Part shown: positions 1 to 11,895 of the stretch, in pieces
Layout: every line of letters begins with the position of its first letter
Position numbering within the stretch: position 1 is the first letter of the stretch
Assembly (NCBI GenBank): GCA_950295325.1
Contig: OX485809.1
Span: 29,152,144-29,216,143, forward strand
Reading direction: 5' to 3'
From: Polytrichum commune
Taxonomy: Eukaryota; Streptophyta; Polytrichopsida; Polytrichales; Polytrichaceae
Length of the DNA stretch: 64,000 nucleotides
Translations under genes and position numbers: made by a program
Notes under the pieces: generated by a model
What the model was told of the DNA's origin: nothing
Database searches by the model: none
What the model saw: the letters and a program-made list of their open reading frames with translations, nothing else

Positions 1-1968
1 GCTGCCTGTCTAATTTGCTTTTTACACCATTTTAAGTTGGCTTCTTGCTGATTGCTCAGCCAAAGTGCAACCTTCACTAAGTTTGAGTGCACACAGCCAA
101 CCTTGGATGTTGGAGAACTAGCATATTCTGATGATAGCACAGGTGGCCTTGCTATTATGGCATAGATAGCAGATAAGGCATTTGCCATTACAATGTATGA
201 ATGGGAAGGAAGTAAAACAATCACTTCTGCTAGATCTTTGGCCAATCTCCACAATCTGAAGTTCAGTTTCTTGTCAAGTGTTTTTAAAAGTACTTTGCAT
301 TTGTGACTACAAGTACATGCATTTGAAGCGTTCCTGAAGCAACCTCTGTCACCCCACGCAAAGTCATTGCTATCTATTTGAATGCGAATGTTGAACTCTC
401 CCTATTTCAGAGATAACATATCCCAATCCTTATGTGTCGGAGATCACAGAGTGTGTCACTTTTGCTCTCAATGTACTTGAAAATGAGGTAAATTTTGTGT
501 TGGGTTGCACATTTAACCTGTAACTTCCCAACGTTGTGATTGGCTTGTTTTTTAGTGTATTTCACTAACTGCTGGATGTGGAATTTTCATTGACAAATTT
601 GAGGATAAAATGGGATCGTTCCGTAGGCTATTGAAACATGGAAGATGAGCTATATCCAGGGGCAAAATGGGCATGAGTAGCTCTTTAAGATCATAACAAT
701 TAAAGGGAGGGATGCACAAGAAGATGCCATTTTTTTCCTCTCAAAAAAGGTCCTTTGACCAATCAAATTCACTTGGAAAATGAGTGGAATACTTATGTGA
801 TCCATTAAGTGGGAATAACTCAATAATTGTGCACCTCCACATATACTAATGCCAAAATGTGCAAACCACAACGGGCTAGTCATCTTGCATTTGAGGTATG
901 CAAACTATCTCATATTTCTAACTACATATATACAAGAATTCCTTAAACATCAGGGAGTATCCAAAAATTAAATTGAACGGTCAAAGGCCATTGAGCACAA
1001 AATCAATTTTATCAAAACAAACATCATTAAAGTTCATGCAAAGGTTGCATTAGAGTGGCAACCATTGATTGGAGTCAACACCCTCACATGAGCTCCCAAC
1101 ACAACAAGGACATTTCTTTACACATTCAAATCATCTTCAAATTGCATGTCTCCTATCCATGGGTAGATATCCATGTTGGCTCAATACTTATAATTATTTG
1201 ATTGCAAACAGATTCATTTGGTGTGGTTAGCAGAGGAAAGAATCATTTATCAACCAAAAAGTAGTTGCTTGGGAAGTTAGGGGTTAAAATAGATGGACCT
1301 TATTTGATTACTTTTTGTTGGTTACTGCCTTATACTACTCAAAATCACAAGGATGCAATTCCTGTGCACCCTCGAATATATAGTAAGTAAAGAACAATCC
1401 CATGATTTTTGGAACTAATCTTGAATTGATATGAACTATTAAAGCCCACTACAAGTCAATCATGTAGGTCCCCTAATTATGTTGATAACCTTAGGTCACC
1501 TTATATTGAAAAACAATGGTACAATTTGCAAAATCCACATTGAACAAACTTTTGCCATCAAGCATTAGAAAAAGGAGACTTGTGCTCATTCAAGGGACGC
1601 CATTTTGAAGTATGCAATGGACAAACTCAAAGAAGACAAATGGAAATTGATGTGGGATCCCATTTTCATGTTACAATATAACTTTAAATTGGTACTTTTG
1701 CGACTAGTAAAGTGATACACAGGCCCTCTACATGTAAGCATTGTAATCATCAACCTGAAAAATGCAAGACTCATGACAGAATGTGAACATTCTCCAGGAC
1801 AGATTGCAAAACTGATAGCATGTATACCTAGAATCCGCAAAGTGATCCAAGCAGGTAAAGCAGTTAAAAAAACTAACAAAGGGCTCATGTAAATGAATGA
1901 ATATATCTGTGCTCCCAACACACCAAATGTCCAGATGTTCAAATGTGAACAATAATACCAGGTCAGTG
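1..1968. other. Stretch without a recognisable gene
   Basis: I see no coding exon, RNA gene or structured repeat that I can support here. Short ORFs exist on both strands but show no domain, no splice context and no codon pattern unlike the AT-rich surroundings. The right end adjoins the 3' end of the minus-strand PGAP3-like gene, so the last few hundred bases probably include its 3' untranslated region and transcription end. Confidence 0.5.
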
Positions 1969-4900
1969 TTATTGAGTTTTTCTTGTATCGTCACCCACCA
2001 CAGCCTCACTCTTCTTTGCCAATGAAGTCGTTCGTATAGTTGCGTCATCTTTTATGAAGCTCCACCACAAGTAGGTAATAGGAAGAGTGGCGGCATGCCA
2101 TATAGAATGAGCATCAAAAATTCCCCACACAGGTGGAAAATCAAATATTTCCAAGAGCATTGCCAAAGCGGTCGCCAAAATTACAGTCCACAGTTTGTAA
2201 CGAGCTGGGTGTTTGGTAACCAAGCCCCACACAGCCCATATGATGAGCTGAAGAACGCCAATAACCACGCAGACGATCATATTCAGCCCTGTTTTCAACA
2301 ACATGAATTTATTAGACTTTGAAGAACTTGAGTTGGGCTGCTAATATCTTCCTGCAATCAAAAGACACCTTCCAAGATGGTTTTTTAACAATTACTCCAA
2401 ATTACAGTGAATACTCCTATTAGTGTGGGTGGAAAATTAACATGGGCCACTCTAATTGTCTAGTCAGGGTGGAAATAACGTGGTCTTCCTCTCAGCCTTC
2501 CTTGAGATTTCAAACCAATACCTTACATAAAATAAAGTAGTCACCTTACATCAAAGTAGCATAAACTAAAATATTCACCCACATCAATTTCCTAGAGAAA
2601 CAATTAATGTGTCCCACAATAATTTTCAATTAGAGATTTGACATGGGTTGAAAATTAATGTGGGCTCTAAGAATATTACTGTGGCCCACAACTGATAGGA
2701 GTACTTAGTGTAGCTTCAAGAAACAACATGTTTAACCCCTAAATGCTTTTAGCATGTTCATATTAGCTATGAATTTGCTCTTTACATTGGATGACATGAA
2801 ATCCACTATACTCATTTCATATTAATTTGTATGCATGTCAAAAAGAATAGCCTTGCAAGGCAACAAGCTATCACAATCTACACTCGTGTTGTACAATACA
2901 AAAGACCGTATGTATGAGAGGTCCAAATTGGGTTCCAAAGCCCTTTAAGGGTTAAAGGATGGGGTGTGTGTTTATACAAGATATGTGACGATTTCTGTGA
3001 ATGCCCTACAATATTGAATCCATATATAGCACAACCTATGCAAAAAAGGTAGAGAAAATAAAGTCAAATGTGACAACAGTGATTAGATACACCTTGGTAT
3101 ACATTTTGAGTCTAGGTCATTAAGGGCCAAGTTCCATGTGCCGGTCCCGGTCCGTTTTTTTGAAAATAAATGGGTGGGCCGGTGAAAAGAGGGTGGTGCC
3201 ATGTGCCCATCCTTCTCACCCAAGGACCGGTACCCCCCATGGATGGGTGTCCCACATTTTGTGTTGTGCAAGAACGGGTGCCAAAGGACCGGCGGTCCTA
3301 ACGGTAACATGAAGGACATGTGCCGGTTAGAAAGCTCCGGTGACCGGATCTGCCGGTCACCTAGGGTACACCCTTGGATACTAAAGGCCACTTTGTTCTT
3401 CTAATCCCTTCTTTTGAGGAGTACTCCTAGGGAACCGTGTATTTTATGATGTTTTTAGAATCTAGATGACCTTCATTGCCGGTGACCTTCATAAAGTGTC
3501 ATGTCTTATCACTCACCAAATTTAGTTAGAAAGTAGGAAATCGGAAAAAACCGGCACCCCACATAGAAGTACCCCTCCATAAAATGGGTGACATCACCCA
3601 TTTTTTGGATGATGTCACCGGTTTCTCACCCATCTAAAAAACGGACCGGGACCGGCACATGGAACTTGGCCCTAATACAAGCTCAAATCTCCCTGAATAA
3701 TCATTCAACATCTATGTATGGTCCAATTGGAATAATACATTAGATAACTGGACTAATTTTAGATATTGACAATTTTAGCTTAAAATGTCAAGAAGTGATC
3801 TTAAATCCTTCTGCATGACACCTGGGGGGCCAGAATGCACCTATCGGACCTTTAAGGGTTGAATAGCTCAAATTTCAAATCTGAGACTATGCGAGGTGCC
3901 TAACATCAAGACTAGTTGAAACTCTGAATAGCAATTACTTACCGTAGTCAAACTTGTACAGATTGAGGTACAAAACATGAGTTGTGACAAATGCAATTAT
4001 CGGAGCCGCCACCATCACCCGGGCAGCTTCAATCCGCAAGCTCCCCGTGCGGATGATGGCAAGAATCAAAGAGTAACCCAGCAAAGCAACAGCTGATGAA
4101 TAATCCAGGCTTTCTGTGAATTTTACATCTCTGCATTGGATAAGCAAACACGTTGACTGAGAAATGAGAAAGCATTAGATGAGGAATGTCCTTGAACTTC
4201 TTTTCTCATCCCACAAAGTCCTACATTAGAAGCCCTTTGAATTTTAGACATGGTAGCACATATTAAAAAAATAAAAATAGAAACTGCATTTTATAATTTG
4301 AAAATAAACCTCGGACCAAGTTCAGAAAGGGTCGAGAGAATTTTTGTTACAATGATGATCATGCTGGGACATGTCATGAAAAACTTGCAGACCTCAAGAA
4401 ACTCTTCATGATTTAGTTTAGGTAGATGTGCCTAAATCCAACATACCAATAATATGGACATCTATATTTGAGTGGTATATGGTTAGGTGTGGATGTAACA
4501 ATGGACATGAAAAAAGACATGTAATTGAACAAGATTGGACTACATGCTCAAAATATGCTAACCATTCTAGGCTCAATAATCAACATGATTGGAGGGGCCT
4601 ATATAACCACTTGATGATCAAGGGATCTTTCACATTGATAATGTGTAATATATTCATATGATCTCCAAAATCCATAGGGCAATTGGCTATGGCCATGATT
4701 TGGATTTGCTATTCATCTCACACTAATTGCGTGTTTCATATCCTATGAGAAGTGGATGCAGAGAGAAAAGTATCCAAATAACACACTAATCCTCTAACTC
4801 AACATGAGTTTTGGTCAGAAGTTGGTTGTTTTGCATACAACACCTTCCATGTTCAATAAGTTTGCATGCTTGGAGGTAGAGTGGAGGTTTGAACAAAGAA

Positions 4901-7325
4901 CATTCTATATAGGTTCATCATGGGCCAAACCTATTGTGGCATGCCAAAAAGGTATTAAAATGAATTTGGCCCTTGATGAACTAAAATAGATTGTCATTCG
5001 TTCAAATTTCAAACACTAGCTCCAATAATGAACCACAAGTGGAAATAAATCATTGATATTGCATGCAAAACAACCAATTAAAAATCCTGTCAAAAAGTCC
5101 CATTGAGTTCAAGGATGACACTAATCTTTATAAGACCCTTTGAAAAGAAGATGCCTATAAAAAACAATACACACACACCTTGAGTGAAAAACTGAGCTCC
5201 AAATCCAGCTGTTCATTGAAAGAAGCCCAAACATAGTCCAAAGTCCTACATACTCATAGTAGGGGCCCTTAGGGCGCAAAGGAAGCTTGTAATACAACAG
5301 CACCAAAAATGAGGAGAGCCCTTGAAAGTGAACAAGCAGATTCAATATAGAGAAACCTACAGAAGCTGGCTCCTGCACATAAAGGGGAAAAAAAAAAATC
5401 ACATTCACAAGAACATGGTCAGATGAAGGCTTTCTTAAAGAAAGCCTATCTCAATAATTTTCGAAAACACTAAACCAGTGATTAATCTCTCTCCAAACTG
5501 CTCCATATGACAAGTTCCCGTTAAAACGTAACAACCTTTAATGTCTCTTACCTAGTAGAGTTATCATTTGATTCAAAGAGACTTTTTGTCAGGAGTTCGT
5601 TGTTTTGCATACAACACCTTCCATGTTTAGTAAGTTTTCAGTCCATTCTTGGAGGTAGTGTGGAGGTCTACACAGAGAATATTCTATATTGGTTCATTGA
5701 GGATCAAACTCATTTTGGCATGCCAGGAGGTGGGAAGATGAGTTTGGCCCTCAATGAACCAAAATAGGTTGCTCTTCATTCAAACTCAAACACTACCTCC
5801 ACACATGCACCACAAGTGGAAAGACATTAATGGTATTCTATGCAAAACAAAAACCATTAGAAAACCATAGGGGATGAACCCCCAAAACAAAGTCCCATTG
5901 AATTCAAGGCTATCTTTAATACTTCAAAACTTCAACACGTGATACAGCAACACATTTGACTTGTTACAATGAAATATATCCTATAATGGGCCAGCCACCA
6001 AGCTAAAGTATTGTTCAATGGACCTGAATATTTAAGATGCGCAGAAAAGGCCATTTTCCATGATACTTGATTGGTTCTGCGCTTGAGTCCCTTGATGATT
6101 CCTCTCGGAGCATGCATTGATAACGGCATTCGCCAGTGCAATCCCACTTAAGTAAATCTTGAGGTGTATCCAAAGTCCATTTTAAATAAGGCTTGCTGTT
6201 CGCACTGATATTCACTGAAGACTTGCAGTTATCGAAGCACAGGCCATTGACACACCCATTTTTCTCACAGCCTTCCACGCAATACCTGCCATGTCAATAT
6301 CATCAGACAATGGACACCCAAACGAATATCAATAAGGTTGACATGTGTTATTCAGATATTTTTCTCTCTGCATCCACTTCTCGTAGAATTTTGAACACAC
6401 AATCAGTGCAAGATGATAACAAGTCCTAATCATGCCCATAGCCATTGCCTCATGATTTTCGGAGCTCATATGGACAACTTATTCATTGTCAAAGTGAAGA
6501 TTCTTGTATCCATTAAGTGGTCATATAGGTCCCCCCAAATCGTGTTGACTATTGGACCTAGAATGGTTAGCATATTTTCAGCACATAATCCAATCACATA
6601 GTCACAACAGCATCACAATTCTTAAACAGATTTGCAAAGCAGGGCACTCGAATCTCCACCAGAAAAGAAGGTAACTCTAAAACAAGTTCAGTAGTTTGTG
6701 CTACATTTATGCTACCCACATCTTGGCTACATTTTTGCACTTAGCCATCCCTCCATCGAGAGCTTGCAGGTAACCAACATGTAGATAATCGCTTGTAAAA
6801 ACCCTTTTTTTTTCACAACAGCTTGAAAGATGGAAACAAATAGAAATCCCAATCAACAAAAAGAACAAACCAAGATGACTATGTAAATCTGATAGAGATA
6901 GAAGAATTTTCTGAGAGAGAACAAAACCATTAGTAACACTTGTTTAGACCCACTCAGAGAAAAAGGAATACATTTTTCTGCTTCCACCTAAATGTGGCAC
7001 CCATAATCCCTAGCAAAAAACGACATTACGAAACCAAGCAACAACATGTTCTCGACAAAATGCATCTCGCTTGATGTGTCATTCCCAACCGTGATTAGGC
7101 CATCCACAGAACCCCAAAAACGATCGTTTCATTTCAAGATCCAAAAAGAGAGAGCAATGCACCCAAAAACATCAAAAAACCAAAACCAAAAAACAAGCAA
7201 AAGGAAAAGCTGTGTTTCGCTTGGAGGACTCACTTGTAGGATGGCTGTTCATCGCCATAGCTGGCCTCGCAGACAAATGCGAGGCTGTGCAAAAATAGCA
7301 ACAATAGCACTCCGCAACGCAACAT
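1969..7325 (-). CDS. PGAP3: Per1/PGAP3-like GPI-remodelling phospholipase, copy 1 (five exons)
   Basis: Predicted exons on the minus strand are 7325-7234, 6285-6024, 5372-5179, 4130-3943 and 2288-1969. They join in frame to 351 residues, with GT-AG borders throughout. Exon 1 encodes a hydrophobic signal peptide starting MLRCGVLLLL. Exon 2 encodes a Cys-rich luminal domain (residues about 31-118) with the family-typical WDC..ECRYQCM stretch. Exons 3-5 encode several membrane helices. CREST-superfamily hallmarks are visible: His181 and Asp184 in FHSRD, then His306 and His310 in FDAHSIWH. Family members act in the ER/Golgi and remove the sn-2 acyl chain of GPI anchors; that role is taken from the family. 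The length is close to that of other plant members. The introns hold several MITEs but no coding base looks damaged. A GA tract lies in the presumed 5' leader. Confidence 0.9.
2414..2701. mobile_element. Stowaway-like MITE in PGAP3 copy 1 intron 4
   Basis: The ends form an imperfect inverted repeat starting CTCCTATTAGTGTGGG on the left and CTCCTATCAGTTGTGGG on the reverse of the right end. Both ends are flanked by TA, the target duplication expected for Tc1/mariner-derived Stowaway elements. The 288-bp element carries no ORF of note, so it is non-autonomous. It lies in the last intron of the minus-strand PGAP3-like gene. Confidence 0.6.
2936..3870. repeat. Dispersed repeat R2, copy 1, split by a MITE
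   Basis: This stretch matches two further stretches, at about 7840-8195 and 8215-8605. Shared words are a 'gaatccat' core, a 'gtgattagat' block, 'tatgtatggtccaattg' and a right end with 'aagggtt'. The copy is interrupted at 3124-3672 by a Tourist-like MITE. Without it the unit is about 380 bp. No coding capacity is seen. The borders are estimated from where similarity stops. Confidence 0.55.
3124..3672. mobile_element. Tourist/Harbinger-like MITE with 37-bp perfect TIRs
   Basis: The 549-bp element begins GGGCCAAGTTCCATGTGCC and ends with the exact inverse. The perfect inverted repeat runs about 37 bp at each end. It is flanked by the 3-bp direct repeat TAA (3121-3123 and 3673-3675). GGGCC-type ends with a TWA target are typical of PIF/Harbinger. 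It has no transposase. It sits inside repeat R2, itself inside intron 4 of the PGAP3-like gene. Confidence 0.85.
4419..4796 (+). repeat. Dispersed TIR repeat R1, copy 1
   Basis: One of about nine copies of a 350-390 bp family in the window. Shared landmarks in order are 'tatttgagtggt.tatggtta', 'aacaagattggacta', 'accattctaggctcaat', 'ttcatatga.ctcc' and 'catatccta.gagaagt'. It lies in intron 3 of PGAP3 copy 1 and directly abuts repeat R3 copy A. Borders are approximate. Confidence 0.6.
4803..5106. repeat. MITE-like repeat R3, copy A
   Basis: A roughly 300-bp repeat in intron 3 of PGAP3 copy 1. Its ends are imperfect inverted repeats with 'ttgttttgcat' and 'ggactttttg' motifs. It shares most of its length with copies at 5577-5900 and 13881-14230, including 'acaccttccatg' and 'cttggaggta'. 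An ORF runs through copy A but is not shared by the other copies, so I treat it as chance. Confidence 0.6.
5577..5900. repeat. MITE-like repeat R3, copy B
   Basis: Second copy of R3, in intron 2 of PGAP3 copy 1. It starts with 'gactttttgtcaggagtt' and ends with 'aaagtcccattg', the inverse of the start. The middle carries 'cttggaggtagtgtggagg' and 'tttggcatgcca', as in copies A and C. No coding capacity is seen. Confidence 0.65.
6333..6605 (-). repeat. Dispersed TIR repeat R1, copy 2 (truncated)
   Basis: Reverse-oriented R1 copy in intron 1 of PGAP3 copy 1. It shows the inverse of the landmarks, such as 'cacttctcgtag', 'ggagctcatatg', 'tggtcatataggtcc' and 'tagaatggtta'. The outer end seen in full copies is missing, so it is truncated near 6605. 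Confidence 0.6.
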
Positions 7326-7353
7326 CTTCACTTTTCTTTTCTTTGGAACCAAG

Positions 7354-7356
<3 letters not shown>

Positions 7357-7398
<42 letters not shown>
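7357..7398. repeat. (CT)n microsatellite in the PGAP3 copy 1 leader
   Basis: An uninterrupted run of about 21 CT units, read as GA in the transcript direction. It lies about 32 bp upstream of the predicted start codon at 7325 and so probably falls in the 5' untranslated leader or core promoter. Similar GA/CT tracts lie near the starts of PGAP3 copy 2 and CSN3. Confidence 0.9.
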
Positions 7399-7400
<2 letters not shown>

Positions 7401-7839
7401 CCTGTGGGCTACCCTTTCCTCTTATCTTTGAGTCCGAACCAATTTGTGCAACAGAAGAGTACTTTTGGCAGCGATGGCAGGCTCTGTGCACATCATCATC
7501 ACGTGAATGTGATGTGAGCCTCCGACCTAATAAGTTTGAATGCACCCTGCTGTGACCATAGTTCTATATTTTTCAAGTGGAAATCTGAGGGGAAACTTCA
7601 GTGTAAGCTGCAAACCCAAAACCCACTCCGGGATGGCCAACTTGAGATTGGTGGCCGGATCTGTCGGTTTTGGTCAGTGTCAATTTCCGAGATGTGAGTC
7701 AGGTGCTTGTTGGGGCCAAAAAATCAATGCAGATGGAAGTTAAAAAAAAATTAGAAATCTAGAATCTAATTTCTTCTGCACTTTCCTTGAATGACACCTT
7801 TCATGACAAATGGCATAAAAGTCGTGCTTTCAACCCTTA

Positions 7840-8195
7840 ATGGACTCAGGTGGATACATGATGAAATTGTACAAACCCACTACAAGTGTTGAAATAAATA
7901 TTCTATGTGATTTATAGTATGGAATCCATTTTTAGCACATCTTGTTGAAAGGTGCAAGTGAAAATAAAGTCATATATGATAATGGTGATTAGATTTGAAC
8001 CCTACGATATCATTTATAAAAACCCAAATGCTTTAAATGATCCATGCTACATATATGTATGGTCCAATTGCAATAGCGCATTTAGTAAATGGGCTCATTT
8101 TGGATAGTCACTTTTGACATGTTTAGCTTGAAATGTCAATGATTAATCTTAAAACCCTCCGCATGATACTTTGAGGTCCGGATAGGGTTTCTAAC
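7840..8195. repeat. Dispersed repeat R2, copy 2
   Basis: Aligns by eye with R2 copies 1 and 3 over most of its length: 'ggaatccat', 'agcacatcttgtt', 'gtgattagat', 'tatgtatggtccaattg' and 'tagcttgaaatgtcaa'. It has no MITE insertion at the position occupied in copy 1. It lies in the spacer between the two PGAP3-like genes. Borders are approximate. Confidence 0.55.
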
Positions 8196-8214
8196 ATCTT
8201 CATGAGTTAAGTCT

Positions 8215-8605
8215 TTAAAGAACTTGGGATGTGGTATAAAGGATATGTGACAATTTGTACAAAGCCCCAACAAGTGTTGAAGTAATGTTTCGTTGTGCTT
8301 ATGATATTGAATCCATATTTAACACAACTCGTTAGAAAAAGAGGAGAGAAGAAAAATCATATGTGATAACTGTTGTTAGATATACATAAAATGCATTTAA
8401 GCCTAGGTTAATTACACATAATCAAATCTTCCTATAATCCACTCCAATGATATATGTATCTTCTTTAATTGAATAATGAACTAATGGCAGGCTAATTTGG
8501 TATAGGTTTAGGATTTGACATTTTGAGTTAACTCTAACCCTCTATATGACATCCTTAAGGCCCATGATGGGTCCCATGGATCTACAAGGGTTAACCTAAA
8601 TGTAG
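8215..8605. repeat. Dispersed repeat R2, copy 3
   Basis: Third R2 copy, tandem with copy 2. Shared landmarks are 'aaaggatatgtgac', 'tattgaatccatat' and 'taagcctaggtta', and the right end reads 'acaagggtta'. The site near 8400 matches the empty version of the TAA target used by the MITE in copy 1. Confidence 0.55.
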
Positions 8606-8615
8606 GGAACTTGTA

Positions 8616-8831
8616 CACCAATATCACCTATTAGTGTGGGTTACCACTTGGAGTCACATGTTGCTATAGCTTAGTAATGACAAATTCATTTATCACTCAA
8701 ACTACATAAATAGCTTGTATGCAAATCAAAGGAATAATATATAACTTACTTGGTAAATTGATGTTCTAAATAAAGAATTATAGCAACATGTAACTCCAAT
8801 TGGTAACTCACACTTATAGGTGATATTAGTG
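8616..8831. mobile_element. MITE with about 50-bp imperfect TIRs and TA target
   Basis: The left end CACCAATATCACCTATTAG mirrors the right end, read in reverse as CACTAATATCACCTATAAG. The imperfect match continues for about 50 bp at each end. TA dinucleotides flank both ends (8614-8615 and 8832-8833), which suggests Tc1/mariner. The element is 216 bp, mostly stem, with no ORF. Confidence 0.7.
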
Positions 8832-9063
8832 TAGTTGGTGAGGCCAACTCAAAGAGCAAACCATCTAATTTTTGTGTGATGTTTTTGTCAGCCTCCTTGA
8901 TTTTGATGCTTAAGAAAAATCATAAGTGACAATGAAATGTAGTTAAACTATATAGCAATAATTCATTGTGGCAAATTTTTAAATCTTCTCACAAAAATTC
9001 AAATTCTACTTACCTCTACTTCCAATAGCAAAACCCTTGTAGCTATATCTCATAAATATATTT

Positions 9064-9310
9064 GGGGGATTGTTACATTGACCACACATTGGTTAAAACG
9101 ACCACATAGACACATCGCCCAGTCACATGACCTATCAAGATATGAAGAAGTCTAATTGTAAGCTAAAATATAAAGAAAGAGGAAGATGAGTGTATGCTTT
9201 GCTCATTTTCATGTATGTGACAATATATCAAATTTTGTCAAGTCATGTGACCTTGCAACGCATCATTGTGGTCATTGTAAGAGACTTTGTGGTCAATTTA
9301 GCAATTCCCC
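9064..9310. mobile_element. MITE with GGGG ends and ATATTT direct repeats
   Basis: The left end GGGGGATTGTTACATTGACC mirrors the right end, read in reverse as GGGGAATTGCTAAATTGACC, followed by further 'gaccac' matches on both sides. A 6-bp direct repeat ATATTT flanks the element (9058-9063, 9311-9316). The superfamily is uncertain. The small ORF crossing its right part has no recognisable domain. Confidence 0.65.
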
Positions 9311-10141
9311 ATATTTATAGATCGTTCCTTAATAGATGTGCTACATTATTGGAAAATAAGAACTCTATGTAGTCTAACAATCACAACCAAATTTTGCATT
9401 TCTTTCCTCTAGCCTTCACATCCCCTTTTATGTCCCTCCTTGGCCCACTTCCTTGTAATTATACTATTCCGGCCCTGTGTCGTCCCGGGATGTTGCACCC
9501 ATGGTCCCCCACCTTTCAAAACAGTGGGGTGACGGCCTTGACATCTATGCTTATCCTTCAGTATATAACTATTAGAATGAGGCCCCCTTCATACCTACCT
9601 GCTTCATTTCCTGAAATTTTCCTTGCCCTAGTATGCATTGTGTTTAAGTAAGCTTTGGTGAGCTCCAGTATTATGATTGTGCACTCCAAAGGGGAAAATA
9701 AAACATGCTCAAACAATCAAGAAAAGAAAAACATGCAACTATTAGTTGATGACCTTGATTGTCCAGTGCAACCTTAATTCCTTTTTCATAATTATGATTG
9801 TCCAAGACATGCACATATGACCTTATTCTCCTAACCCAATTCTTTTAACCTTATCCTTAGTTTTTATTTTATTTTATTTTAATAATCCTCATTAATCCTT
9901 GATCCCATTTTTTGCTGCTGCTGAATCTATAGATTTGTATGGGACTCCCCAAATCAATGTTGACCCCAAATGGTACAAGGCATGCATATTGCACATGCTT
10001 TTCGTTTTCAAGATTTCTTTTTGAAGCCCTATACCATAACATATAGCTTAGTTCATTTGTTGAGAAAATAATGTTCTCAAAATGATATGTTGGACAATCA
10101 AATGACAATATATTGCTTGTGTCCAACTCTCAAATGTACTC

Positions 10142-10525
10142 TAAGGTAAGTGGACCCAATTCGGTCACTTGTCTTAATGAAACACATATATTCGAGTGGT
10201 GTATGGTCGAGTGTGGATTTGAGAAAGAACACAAATACATGTGTTCAAAAGGGATTGGACTATGTGATCAAAATTTGTTAACCATTCTAGGTTCAATATT
10301 TACAAAATAAGTGGGATGAACCTATACAACCACTTAATGAACACAAGAGTCATCACCGTTGATAATGAATAAGACATTTATATGAGCTCCGAAAATTACA
10401 ATGAAAAGGGCTACAACCACGATTTGGATTTTTCAATAGTTTGGTATTAACTAAATTGCGTGTTCCATATCCTACGACAGTTGGGTGCATAATTGAAAAT
10501 GTCCATTGAAGGCCTGCTTACCTTA
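10142..10525 (+). repeat. Dispersed TIR repeat R1, copy 3 (most complete)
   Basis: The best-preserved R1 copy. The left end TAAGGTAAGTGGACC mirrors the right end, read in reverse as TAAGGTAAGCAGGCC, so R1 is probably a non-autonomous DNA transposon of about 385 bp. The inside carries the shared landmarks, including 'cgagtggtgtatggtcgagtg'-like text and 'accattctaggttcaat'. It lies between the two PGAP3-like genes. Confidence 0.7.
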
Positions 10526-10540
10526 AATTTCATCCCACAT

Positions 10541-10912
10541 AAAGTAGACATATCTAATCCGATTAGTTATCTCCAATCACTTGAGTGATATGTGGTTTGG
10601 CGTGGTCCAAGAACGGATACCAAAAAGACATATGTTTAAAAGAGATCGGACTGTGCTCAAAATTTGATAACCATTCTAAGCTCAATAGTTAACATAATTG
10701 AGGGAATCCTTATGACATTCAAGGAACACAAGAATCTTCACTTTGATAATGAATAAAATGTTCGTATGGAAAGTTATAAGCTTTGGAAATTATATGGATA
10801 GTGGCTATGGCCTCGATTTGGACTTGATAACCATCTTGTGCTAATCACATGTTTAATATCCTAGGAGAAGTGAGATAATTGGAAAAGTAAGCATTTAAGA
10901 CCCATCTACCTT
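10541..10912 (+). repeat. Dispersed TIR repeat R1, copy 4
   Basis: Directly follows copy 3 in the same orientation. Shared landmarks are 'cttgagtgatatgtggtt', 'accattctaagctcaat' and 'cctaggagaagtg', with a right end 'ctaccttaa'. It is more diverged than copy 3. Confidence 0.6.
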
Positions 10913-10987
10913 AACCATCTTCAAAACATACTTTATAATACATCTTTGACATGAAGTCAACGTCTCAGTCCTTTAGGGGTTACCAAA

Positions 10988-11036
10988 AGCAGAGAGAGAA
11001 AGAGAGAGAGAAGAGAGAGAAAGAGAGAGAGAAGGG
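10988..11036. repeat. (GA)n-rich microsatellite upstream of PGAP3 copy 2
   Basis: A purine tract of GA units broken by occasional AA, about 49 bp. It lies about 0.9 kb upstream of the predicted start codon of PGAP3 copy 2, within the presumed promoter or a leader intron. Confidence 0.85.
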
Positions 11037-11895
11037 TTTTTGGGGGCACTTTAAGGTCCAAATTAGGGGTTAAGGAGATGGATCAGAAAACCTGAGTCCA
11101 GCGTTGAACTGGTCCAACAAAGCCTTTCTCCAAATCTTTTCCTCACTTTTTTTCTTTCTAAAATACAATAAATCTTTTCTTTTGAAGTTTTTATCCCTTG
11201 CAGATGGACAACAAGAATGGTACTAGAATTGGTGGAATCCTGAATGGTGGCATGCATGTAGTATCTTTGTCAGGTAAGCTTAACTAACTTATGCAGTTGC
11301 ACCTTTGGGATTATGATGGACCGGAAAGCAAGAGTGGGATGATGTGGATGGAATACCCTATAGCACAAGTGAAGTGTTGTGCTTTCGCAGCTTTGATGGA
11401 TGTATGATGGATAGAAGAAACGTCACTGTTGCAGCTTGAATTCAAGATTGGAGTGTGCTGCCAAACTGTAGAGATCGAGCATCGGTCGGCATTTGGCTTC
11501 ATGTGTGTGCTTCTTGTAGCTGTGAGAGTTTTTAGGGTTCAGAGTTTGCGGTCTCGTGAGAGTCTGGTTGTGGGTTTTGGTTGAAAGTTATGGGTGTGTC
11601 AGTTGCATTAGGTTTCGTATTGGGACGTTTCTTTGCAGTTTGTTGTTGTTATGGGTCTGAAGCTTGTATGGGTTTTTGTGGGTTAGGTTGATTGGACCGG
11701 TTTTTGTGACTTTCCCCATTGTGTCATCCTGTTTCTTCATGCATATTGCATATTGCATATTGAGTATTGGCATCTGACTCATGATTGTGGCGGGATTCTT
11801 TTCAGATTGTGGTGCACTCCTTGATTCAGAGTAGGAAGTGGCAAGAGTTGACTTCAAACGTAGGGATTTTTCGTGCGAAATAAAAGGGTTTGAAG

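Noticed and set aside
7046-7555. ORF of 169 codons across PGAP3 copy 1 exon 1 on the other strand
   Set aside because: It is the antisense shadow of the signal-peptide exon and runs through the CT microsatellite. The minus-strand reading has the family match.
9190-9372. Hydrophobic 60-codon ORF
   Set aside because: Its first two thirds lie inside a MITE with clear inverted ends and a target duplication. No domain.
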